Positions 24,129 to 34,585 of a DNA stretch of 64,000 nucleotides are shown here, piece by piece. Under the pieces are notes generated by a model that was given only the letters and a program-made list of their open reading frames with translations, was not told the origin of the DNA and searched no databases. This DNA comes from Trichosphaerium sp. ATCC 40318 (taxonomy: Eukaryota > Discosea > Flabellinia > Trichosidae): contig JALMLS010000612.1 of assembly GCA_038496445.1 (NCBI GenBank), positions 434,001 through 498,000 on the forward strand. The letters run 5' to 3'. How positions within the stretch are numbered: the stretch's first letter is position 1; each line of letters starts with the position of its first letter. The translations under genes were made by a program, and so were the position numbers.

Positions 24129-27100
24129 TTACAACTTGAATTCTATCACTTCGGCACCCATTTCATTGTATTCAGATGCGCTAACACAAAAGTCCATGAA
24201 ATTTGGTTTAGATGCAAACTTGCTTCCACCCATCCATGCCAAGTATTCTCTACTCCCGTGAGCACGTACTGATACTGTTTCTGAAGGAAATACAGCCTTC
24301 ATTTCTGATTCCAAACGAGCAGCAAAACCTACAAAACGGGTTAAAAACCACGTGTTTTCGTTCATAAAAGGTTGCTTGCCACTTAATCTTGTTGTTCCGC
24401 CTGCCAATACAATATTGGCTAAAAGTTGCTTTCTTACATCTTTATCTGATTGTGAAATACTCTTTCTTAACATATGTTGAATAGCAGTAAACTCTCCTTC
24501 CATACCTGCAAACAGGTGTTAGCAATTCAAAAACCAAAACAAACTAAATCAAAAGAAAAAGGTAAAAAACTCTTACCAATGATTGACGGATCAAAGAGTA
24601 TCTCAGGTGCCTGGATGGCCTCTTTCGCAATCATAACTTTTTGTCCATCAGGCATATCAAAAGGTAGTTTTATTGGGTCAGTCTTCATCTCCTTAAAACC
24701 ACAAGATAAGAAAATGACGAAACTAGTACACAAACAAAAAAGAACAAACCTTTTCGTATTCTAAAGCAACACGACAGTAAGTTTCTTTTATATCTCTAAC
24801 AATCCGCATCTCTGAACTAGTTGTAAATTCTAAATTAAACCGAATCAGCAACCTGTTAAAAACAAGCAAAGAGTGACTTGTAAAGCAAAAAAGAAAAAGT
24901 ATCTCAAGTAACTTCGTAACAGCAAACACCAACGTACTGCTTCCAGCGGTGCCTAGTAGCTTAGCCAAGTACATGTCAATATCATGACCTCCCAAATTCA
25001 AACGATAACAAGCTTGTGGTAAATAATAACTATCATAGATAGGAATCGCATGAGAACATCCATCACCAATGTCTACAAAACAAATTAGAGTCAGCAGACT
25101 TAAGGATGGAGAATATCTTTACCTAATACAACACCAGTAGTACTACCAAATGCTGTCAAAGCAAGTACACCTTGTGTCGCTATATACAAACCAGGCACAT
25201 TGTACTTTTCAAAAAAGATTTCAGCCATTTTTTTCCTATTTTCTATCCGGTTTAATGGTGGATCTGTAACCAACAACTACAACACCAACAGTCAATAGCG
25301 ATCAATAAGAATTCATTCAAAAGAAAATAAAGCAAACAACGTACAGGATAATCTGTGGGCTTTAACAGAAGCTCTGTTTTATATGTGTAGTCAATCAAAC
25401 GCTCATAATCATCCCAATCCTTTACAAATCCTCTTTGAATTGGTCTGCTAAGTTCAAGAATACCACGTCTCTCTTGTGCTTCCTGTTTAATCATTAACAT
25501 CACTAACACTAGTAGAAAATCCGTAGATACTTACGTTGCCAACATAGAACGCTCTCATGTCTTCAGTGCTCATAACACGCTCAACAAGGGGTGTTCCAAT
25601 AATTGTTGGGAAAGAAACAGTAGGTAATGTATCACCTGCTAACCCAGCTTTTGTTGTTCCTGATCCAAAATCTATGACAACTGCATTGTGTTTAACAGGT
25701 TTTCCTTCATCTTGTACAATATTCGTAGGTTCTTCTGGCGAAGGTAAAACAGGTTGAACATCTTGCTCTTGTGGTTTATCATCCCAATTATTCACACCAC
25801 GTGTGGAATGTGCCCATATCTCTTCCATCATATCTAACTCATCTATACCTGTATCACCTCCTTCCACTAATACGCTGGTGTTATTTTTATATAACTAAAA
25901 CAGTTTCTAAAGGTACCAGTAGGTGTAACAGGCGCCGGCATGTGAGAATTAAATTCGAGTCCAGGATTCGAAAATTGAGGCTTAAATGTAGAGATAGCGC
26001 TACCTATAACTTGCAGTACGCGCCCTGTCCAATTTCCCTCTCGTTGAAGAACGCCTTCAACATGAACTAAGCTTCCATCTACAGAGGACCAAGTAAGTTT
26101 ACATCAATGAACTCAAGAAAAGTCTTACCTTTTGCGTTGTTTAAGAAATGATTGTTGATAACAATCTTTTTTGATAGGTCACGTGGGTGAGGTACAAATG
26201 CGTTGCCAAATCTATCTACGGTTATCCTTGTCTTCGTTTCAACACGACCTCTATAAACCAAGAAATAAGAACCAAGTGACTTAAAAATTAATAAAAGCCT
26301 CGAACCTTTCTACAACTGATAAAACTTTCCCAATATGAAGACCCAAGTTTTTCTTTACAACAGCTACTGAAACCATATCATAATTTTCTGCGCCATTAAG
26401 CTCTTCGAAAGGGATAAATACAGTTTGATGCGTTCTACAGGGAAGAATTAATCAAAGAAGTAGTTTTAGAATTCAAAGTGTACATTGGATGCTCTAGGAA
26501 TCCTTTGCCGTCAGACTCCACAGTTAGTAGCCCAGTAATCTCTTCGGCTTTGAAAGCTGGTTTCTTTGGCACGACTTGAACTATTCTTCCGGACATTTTA
26601 CCATCCGCTCGATTATGTAATGCCACAACAACAATATCACCTAAAGACACAAACTATGAACTTTCATAAAAAAACAAAAAAGGGTGCTAGCATACCTGCT
26701 TTAGCTCCATTCAAGTCATTTGGAGAAATATATACTGCTTTTTTGATTTTATTGGTGTCATCAATAACCCAAAAGTTGCCTTGCTTATCTTGTGCCAAGC
26801 GCCCCTTCATCAAATCAGGAAAACAACTAAACAAAAATCTTCACTTTGACGTACTTGCATTGTCTTCTCTGGGGGCTTATTCCTCTCAGAAGCTGTATTA
26901 TAAGATGTATCAATAATACCCACAACCTTTAAAAAATGATCAGAATAGGAAAGCCAATATAAAACTGCTTTCAACAACTTACTTTACCAGAACGTTTACC
27001 ATCTGTACGATTATGTAATTCTACATTAACACGGTCACCGTCTTCTGCAAGACTACGATCACGAGGCGCAATGTATATTGGTGCGCTACGACTATTCTTC

Positions 27101-28655
27101 TCCTCAATAGCCCAAAAATGTCCAGCTTTGTCCTTTTTCAATAAAGCTAGGAGAATTTAGAAAAACAAAGTACAATGAAATGAGCACCTGTCAATTTTAC
27201 TGCTGGTAAGAGTAAATTATTATCAGCTCCTGTATCGTCAACATCTGTGCTAACAAGTTTTGCAGCTGCTCTCTCAACAATAGCGCCAACCTTTCCAGAT
27301 AACTTTCCATCAGTCCTTTGTGAAAAGTTACCAATACAAAAAAAAACCTCGTGCTTACCTTGTATGTAATAGTACCATTACTCTATCACCCGCTTCAGCA
27401 CCTCCTCTATCTTGAGGTGCAACAAATACAGGTCCAGGCAATGCTAAACGAAATGAGCATAAACTAAGCACGTGAAAACTAAAAATAACTAACCTCCTCC
27501 AGGAAGTTCACCGCTAATAATATAATCGTTACACCAATAGTTCCCTGACATATCGTATGCCAAAATACCATTCACACTACCAGCAACATGTGGGTCGCTA
27601 GATACAGGAATGGGCGTTCTACAGAGATTTTGTTAAATTTATACTCACCAACAGATTTAGAATAAGAGGCATTAAAATACCTGTGTTGGCTGTTGAATTC
27701 TACGCTTGTGCTTGGATCTGGGAACTCAAACTTTGACGTCTTTTTTGGTTCTACTGTTTTTGGTTGCACTGCGGGTTTGGGCGTGCTGTCATCCTTTGGT
27801 TTGCTCCCTGGTACACTTGGAAGATCTAGTGAAGGTTCCTAACTGACGTTAGCTGTCAGGCACTACAACACGTGAGATTACTTTGCCAGGAGCCATTGGT
27901 GCTTCCCATGGGATTTCGTGTTTGTTAGCAATATTTGACAGGTAGTAATTTACTAATCCTTTGTCAGGAAGCCTCCTTGATAAAGTTTCTACAATCTTTA
28001 TGTGTGTTAGTGTACTTTAAAGAACGATGTGCCAAAGACGTCACCTTTTTGTTCACGCAACAGCTTTTAACGCATTCGTTCGGAAACTCTTTACCATACT
28101 TAGCAAGGAACATTGTGACAGCCTAACCGGCAATAAGTTGAAAGTGTAACATAATTTTTTTTGTACTTTTGTTAGTTCTGGCACGTTCTCTAAATGAGGC
28201 GTTGAGTATATAACACTGCATATAGCCTCTTTAATATCGAGAGGGCAGGATCTACGATTTGATTGGTTACTAACTGAAATAAAATTATGTAAAATTTTTC
28301 GTGTACTTTTGAGCTACTATGATATCCATGCGTGCTACTATAGCCTCAACATACAAATCAAGCTTATTGTAAATTTCTATCATGTATTCTTCATGTATGA
28401 CCGTTATGATCTTACAACGGTGTTATTTAACGCAACACAATTATGTACCTTTATTCTAGCTTGCGCTTCCTTATTTTCAGCCAATAACCCAGCAACTTCC
28501 CTTTTACTTACTGAAACTAGCTCCGTTTTCTTTCTTTTATGTAATCGTATGCGATTTAGAGCCATACGCAATACCATAACGCTGAGAACAATTTTACAAA
28601 AAAAAACAACGTAACAACCATACCATTTTGCGCCACTAAAGCGTTTTGCAGACAT
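24129..28655 (-). CDS. IST1 / cold-shock-repeat / actin-fold fusion protein
   Basis: About 20 exons assemble roughly 1,000 residues in one frame. N-terminus: an IST1 domain from [10 protein letters not shown] through [54 protein letters not shown] and [23 protein letters not shown]1 regulates ESCRT-III and Vps4. Middle: about five repeats like [20 protein letters not shown] plus [17 protein letters not shown], the RNase R/II cold-shock (OB) type, with no nuclease domain. C-terminus: after an acidic linker, a full actin fold with [57 protein letters not shown] and [14 protein letters not shown]. Both junctions, at about 27840 and 25913/25867, are in phase across canonical introns. A GC-AG intron lies at 24329-24379. 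Separate genes remain possible but would need internal starts. Confidence 0.72.
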
Positions 28656-28792
28656 GTCGTCCTTCTCAAATTTATAGTTTCCTCTCACCTTTTTGAGTAA
28701 CTTTTTCTCCGGAAGTATGGGTCCATTCTATTCAAATAAAAGTGTTCGTGAAAACGAAACCATCAAATAATCACAAACCACACCAAGCAAAC

Positions 28793-30066
28793 ATGCTCGT
28801 CATCAAGTTAACATTAAACGACGACACCAGAAGACTCACTCTAGATTCAGCGCCTAGTTACGACGTTTTATCAGCTCTTACCCGCAATCTGTTTAACCTT
28901 GATCACGACAACGTTAAATTTTTCTACAAAGATGAAGAGGGAGATGTTATAAAAGTTGGCTCTGCAATGTACGTTTCGAATAAATGAATTCCACTACTCA
29001 CTATATAATCATAGTGAGCTAGAAGAAGCCGTACGACAAGTCGTTTCAGGTGAGGGGAAAACCCAAATTTTGCGACTCGCAGTTCGGGTACAGCAACAAG
29101 ATAGCTCGGTAGTAGTAGTACCAGCCGTAGCTCCAGAGCCAGAGCAAGCCAAACCAGCTCCATTACCTTCAAGCGTCCTCGTCGCCTCCTCCCTCAGGAC
29201 CTCTCAAATCACAAGAGACCTTAATTTCCTTACCACTTTGGAGGTACCGGGTTTATTGTAGAGTTATTGGGTTAATCTCTTTTTAGGCGCAATTGGCTAA
29301 CGTGTTCCGGAATATCTCATCCTTTATGCACGGCGACTACGCTATGAAAGATAAAATAGGTACGCTCTCGCGGGGTTCTGTCTTTTCACGGGCTTTTGAT
29401 TTCTTTTTTCTTTTTATTTTCAGTCTCTTACACTTTCTCTAGTAAACCTCGTTCACGACTGCAGTCAAGCCATTGGTAAAGTATCATCGAACGTAGACGC
29501 CCATGTGTTGAAGCCAATCGCCAACTTTACAACTGTTCACGCTTCCTCTTTCCAAGCTGAAATGCAAACCCTAAAGGACGAAATATCTAAGCTCCGTAAC
29601 CAATTACAAGACGAATTAACCAAAGTTGGAGGTACGCATAAAATGTGATCTCTACTCGTTGTACTAAATATTTATTGTAGAAGCCCACCAAGGCCGCAAG
29701 AATGAAGGTAAATCGTACTTTGCTCCTCTCCTCGCGCTCCAGCATTTGGCACCAAAAGTCGAAGACCCAGTAGCTGCAGCACCTGCTACCAACGAAGACG
29801 CTCCTGTTGTAGACCCAGAGGGTGGTGATGTAAGCGCTCTTTCAGACCACGAAATATCTCGCCTTCTACAACACTTTCAAATGTTGAGCGACACCCCAGA
29901 CGAAGACGAAAAAGCACCTGCTAGTACTCCAATACCTGAGAAATACCAAACTGGCGTACAAACACTCACCGACATGGGTTTTATGGATGCTGGAAGAAAT
30001 GTAAAGATGCTCGAGAAGTATTCTGGCGATGTATCCCGCGTTGTTGACGCATATTTGGGAAATTAA
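28793..30066 (+). CDS. PB1-UBA protein, p62/NBR1-like selective-autophagy receptor
   Basis: Exon 1 starts MLVIKLTLNDDTRRLTLDSA and forms a PB1 domain (FFYKDEEGDVIKVGSAIEL) with the acidic OPCA-like stretch. The middle has a helical region (LVNLVHDCSQAIGKVSSNVD, and a coiled-coil part KDEISKLRNQLQDELTKV). The end is a UBA domain, TGVQTLTDMGFMDAGRNVKM through VVDAYLGN. PB1 plus C-terminal UBA is the layout of p62/NBR1 cargo receptors that link ubiquitinated cargo to autophagy. There is no ZZ finger, unlike animal and plant members. A LIR motif is not certain. Five exons; donors GTACG. Confidence 0.8.
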
Positions 30067-30317
30067 AAAACCTGCGTAAAGCCCAAAATAATTGTAAATA
30101 GTGTACCAAGTTAAAAACTCATAAATACCCTCTTTAACTATTTGCCCTGTTTTATTTTCTTCGTAAAATTTCACGTGTCGTTAACGAAACTAAACCCATA
30201 ACTCACGTAATTGTGGGTTTATTAGATTAATTACTACATGGTACAAGGGGTTTTGACCTTTAGGGTCTGTGTGGTAACACACGGTCCATCAGCATAATTT
30301 CATAAGGAAACTAATGC

Positions 30318-31888
30318 TCACTTTTTCATTGCCTGCAGGATTTCTTGCTTAGCTGCATCTATGTAAGCGAATATTTCCTGTTTAAAGCGCTCAAGTTCTG
30401 CAGATGATGCTAACGAAGTGTAAGAAAAAATATCAAAATAAATACGTACCACCTGCACCGCTGGCGCTATCAATGCTTGCAGTTCCAAACGACTTTTTGG
30501 GCGTAGAAGTTTTTGTTTGCGGTGGCTTTGGTGTAAACTTGTTGGCCGATGGACCATTTGATGCTGGTGGTTTAGGAAAGAAAGGAGACTTCTTAGGTCC
30601 GCCAAACTTCTTTGTAGGTTGTTTAGGCTTGAAAGATGACTTTGGCGCACTAGGGCCGGCAAATGGAGGCTTTTTGACGCCACCAGCTTTTTTTGGACTA
30701 GCATTACCTGCTTGCCTCTTCTTAAATCTATTGCCAAGCTCGCCAAGCAATCCACCAGGGCCAGAAGGAGGAGCTTTCTTTTTAGGAGCCGCAGCTACGA
30801 AGGTTAAATTAGTATTGCTAACAATCACCAACAATACTTGCAACAAAACTACGTACAAGCTTTTTTTAAACCACCATTTCTCTTGGCTTTAAGAGCAGCG
30901 GCTAGACCTGATAGGCCGCCAGCGCCTCCAGATGGTGCAGGAGGCTTAGGTGCATTATTGCCTCCAGTTGGTGCTGGTGGAGGCGGCGGAGGTGGAGGAG
31001 GACCACCGCTAACGGCCATACCACCACCTGAAGGTCCAGAAGGAGCGGCAGGAGGTTGAGGTGCAGCAGGAGGCTGAGGTGCAGCTGGTGGTTGAGGTGC
31101 AGCTGGAGCAGCCGGTGGCTGAGGCGCAGCTGGAGGCGCTGGCGGTTTAGGTGCAGCTGGGGCCGCTGGAGGTGCAGGAGCACCTGATGGTGGTTGAGGA
31201 GCGCTTGGAGGCGCTACTATGGATTAGCTGCGGCTAGTACATTTTTTTTATTTTCTCGAACCTGGTTCGTCCTGTGTTTGGGTTTTTGGCTTTTTTTTCT
31301 TCTTTCGGAGCGTCTCCTTTTTCTTCTTACCACTTTTACCACCTGTTTTAGACTTTTTGAGCGAACCATCACGGCTACTTTTTTTCGCTCTGCTAGAAGT
31401 CGGTGGAGGAGGTGTAAGTGATGGCACTTTGCCTCCAGCAGCTGTTACATGTCAACAACGGTAGAAAGCGTCTGTTACACGTACCTAAAGCGGCTACTAC
31501 AGAAACCATCTTATCCGCGAACGTACTGGCTTCGCCGGGGCTTGCAAAGTTCAAACCAAACGATTTCTCTTTACCAGACCATTGGTGGAAAACATCGGTT
31601 GCCCTTTGGTACTGCAATTGTGCGAATATAGCTGAATTAATTAGCACCTACGTTTAAAGGTTAGACTAACGTTATGTCGTAACTGGTAGATGACTGAAAC
31701 TCTATTTATACTCGCGAACGTACGTTTTGGTTGCCCTCATCCCTTGCGATTACTCTGTATGTATTGTTCGTTGTGTTGTTGTAAATACTGACGCTTGCAA
31801 CGCCAGTGGACTGTTGCTGCCAGTTTTGAGTCTCTGAATCATAATAATACACAGCAGCGCGTGCTGTGGCGACTGGAACTTCTGACAT
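30318..31888 (-). CDS. Ena/VASP-family actin regulator
   Basis: Exon order gives: an EVH1 domain (ARAAVYYYDSETQNWQQQST, then NNTYRVIARD and ATDVFHQWSGKEKSFGLNFA), which binds FPPPP ligands; a Lys-rich segment; a long Pro/Ala-rich profilin-binding region with PPPPPPPPP; a G-actin binding WH2-like helix (GGLSGLAAALKAKRNGG); an F-actin-binding-like helix (GLLGELGNRFKKRQ); and a short C-terminal tetramerisation coiled coil (LERFKQEIFAYIDAAKQEIL). This is the complete Ena/VASP architecture, an anti-capping actin polymerase at filopodial tips. Start ATG at 31886-31888, stop at 30318. The opposite-strand open frames here are shadows of the GC-rich proline codons. Confidence 0.92.
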
Positions 31889-32295
31889 TGCTTATGATCA
31901 ATGTGCCAAAAATAATTTTTGAAACTCGACGAAAAAGGTTGAACTTGCTTGTCTTAACGCGTTTTTAATACAAGCGCTATCGGTAGACTTATACGCTATA
32001 TCAGCAGTACAAGTGATAAATAACGCTAGATCAAGAACGCTGTTTCAAATGGTAGCGTACCTACATAGAAAAACATGCAAAAACAACGCTGCCGTGCGTT
32101 TTCAGTTTTTTGTACATTTGTGTGGTTAAGAAAGCGCTAAATAGCCTCGAAGGCCTTTCATCAATACCGAGGTGCCAATGACACATGTTTTATAGCCATG
32201 CACGCCTTTGTTGGTGAGGAAACAGCAAAATATTTGGCTATTTACAAACAGGGCAATGATGAAATTCAAACGCAAAACAATCATTAACAAACGCA
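31889..32295. other. Divergent intergenic region
   Basis: Shared upstream region of Ena/VASP (minus) and the nuclear protein (plus). No gene recognised; likely both promoters. Confidence 0.4.
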
Positions 32296-33678
32296 ATGGC
32301 AGCAAATATGAACAAAGACGATTACTATGAGTTGCTAAACACAATAGCTTGTCAAAGCGGAGTGAACGATGGCCAGTCTCGCTACGGTGTATCCAATTAC
32401 GCCTCACATAGCATAATAAGTGACATCGAGATAAAAACTGAATCTAACATGATTGCTAAAAATGACACAATGCCCGATTGGCAGTCTATGGAACCACCAA
32501 GTACATTACTCTTAGCACAACCAAAAACTGCTTGCGAAAACTGTTTTATTACGTAAAGTTTTATTAATTTTTTTCTACAGCTGTTAGTAGTTGTACGTTA
32601 GAAGAATGCGGTGACGAATGGGCGAATTATTGTAGTCAACAACCTCCAATTGCTTGTCAATGCAGTTCATCAACATTACTTTTCCAAAGAATGGCGTTCA
32701 CATCTACATCGGTTAGGACTATGCATGTTGGAGGTATTGCAAACCGTTCCAGCATGTTGTTTTCTCCAATGCGCGATATTACCGTCCTACCTGGAGATAA
32801 GACAAACATCGTGGCGCATGTTGGAGCTTCTCAAAATATCATTAAACCAATCCCTAAACGTTTGCCCATTCGCAAGCGGAAGCGACGTTCTCCTAGAACC
32901 ATGAGCGAAATGAAGGATGAATCCGCTGAAGACTACAAACCTAGTAAAATTGCACGTATGTGTACGCGTAGTACTAAGGCTAGTGCAAGTGTTGCGAGTA
33001 AGATGAGGTACTATTAGCAAAGTTTTGCAATTACTAACATTAAAATTTTAGTATTACATTGCTACAAGGACCTTCAGCGTATCAGGTGAAGGAATTTAAC
33101 TTTCTACCAGCAAATAAGCTGCGCGTAGAGGTGATATTTTTTCACGTGTAATATGAGCTGAATGACATTTAGGGCGCCACTGCACTTAGTGATTATGTCA
33201 AAGTGTGTATTATATGCAAAGGAACACCAGAGAATCCTCAAAAAGAGAGGTGATCAACGATGATGTAGATTTTTTAACTAACTGAGGTAGGGAGATCTTC
33301 ATTGGCGCTGTAGGACTTGCAAGTCAAGATAAAGGTGTGGTAGAAATGCCAAACTTAAAGGTGACGCAACAAGCGTTGCCAGGTAGAACAAAAGGTATGT
33401 GAACTGTTTATACCTCTATTATATTTCTTACACAATCATTTAGGCCACATTTTCTCGTTGAAGTACACTTTGATTCACTCTGATAAGCCTGTTAAATCGA
33501 TAATGTCACATGAGTTTCAAGTTTGGTCAAATATCAACCAACCAGGGTTTCCAAGGTATCTTAAGTGTACATAGTTTGCAAACTAACACGTGTGTTTAGA
33601 AATGAAAGGGAGACGCATATGACGAAACGAAGACGTGCAAATAAGTTGCGTCGTTCAAGAAACAGACATACTTCTTGA
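32296..33678 (+). CDS. Predicted nuclear protein with basic NLS and a conserved-looking beta domain, unrecognised
   Basis: About six exons from MAANMNKDDYYELL. The N-terminal 100 residues are polar, with a cysteine cluster (CTLEECGDEW; CSQQPPIACQC). A strong nuclear localisation signal follows (RLPIRKRKRRSPR). The C-terminal domain reads ITLLQGPSAYQVKEFNFLP, VKVCIICKGTPENPQ, HIFSLKYTLIHSDKP, SHEFQVWSNINQPGFP and a basic tail. The alternation of strands with a terminal F-x-V-W-S-N resembles immunoglobulin-like transcription-factor domains (Rel or p53-like) in feel only. I do not recognise the family; a DNA-binding role is a guess. Confidence 0.6.
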
Positions 33679-33901
33679 TGTTGTTTGGTTTCACAAGGTT
33701 TTACCGTGTAAACCAACACGTGTTTACTTGATAAAAGGCTTTTGTTTGTAGTGTTAGTTGTATTGTATTTTGTGTGTTGTTGCGCATTTACTGGACTTTT
33801 TTTCGTATTTTGCTACATTGTGAACCAAAAAAGGGTTCGCTTAAATTGCAATTAGCAATGTAATACAAGCTGCCTGTTATTATGATAACGTATTTATTGA
33901 G

Positions 33902-34412
33902 ATGAGTGATAGGAAAGCAACTAAGAGAGCGCTTGGGTCAAGTTTTAGGAGCCCAGGCCAGACAAGAGTCAATAAACGACCAATAATAGAGGAACTACCT
34001 GCACCTGGTGATGAACAGCTAGACCAAGCGCTGTGGACAGGTATGGGGTAATTAGTACAAAAATGCTCAAGAAAACGTAGTACTGTATGGTTTAGCGAAT
34101 AATGTCGACTCGAAAGCTTCTTTGAAGGAGTTCTTACGCGCAATGATTAGCATGGCCAAGATTTACCCTAATAGACCCATACGGCATGATACCAGCGCGA
34201 TATTATGGCTAACAGACAGTAGAAAAGCACTATTGACAGTTTTAAACACTGACCACACTAAAACACAGATAAAAAACATTACAAACCCAAAAGAAGCCCT
34301 CGTAGTAGTGTGGGACATTCACCAACGTGTGGGAGATATTACAAAGGATCCAATAGAATGTATCCATCCACCGTTATTGTTTTTTCATCGGGTTCTTTTG
34401 TTTATTCCTTAA
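33902..34412 (+). CDS. Hypothetical protein with RRM-like segment
   Basis: Two exons, ATG at 33902, intron about 34040-34071 (GTATGG donor, TCAAG acceptor). The first exon is basic and low complexity (MSDRKATKRALGSSFRSPGQ). The second has ENVVLYGLANNVDSKASLKE, ILWLTDSRKALLTVLN and EALVVVWDIHQRVGDITKDP, a beta-alpha-beta order that could be an RRM-type fold such as Nup35. No confident family. It ends HRVLLFIP. Confidence 0.5.
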
Positions 34413-34585
34413 CGCTCAGACTACCGCCGTAGCTGTTCTTTTTCACTTTTACCTGAGCACTTATACGCACTGTCAAAACACAACTCGAGATCTAGTGCGT
34501 CCTTGTGTATTCTTTTGGGTGTACTCATATTTTAGCATTAGCAAGCCCTAGAGATCGTTTAAGCAGAACTTTTTCACAACGATCA

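Noticed and set aside
24129-25941. Actin-related protein as an independent gene starting at the ATG at 25941
   Set aside because: Possible, but this ATG is inside an exon that continues in frame from the cold-shock repeats, so the fusion model needs fewer assumptions; kept as the alternative.
30404-30892. 162-codon plus-strand frame over Ena/VASP
   Set aside because: Antisense of Pro/Lys-rich exons; the minus strand has full domain support.
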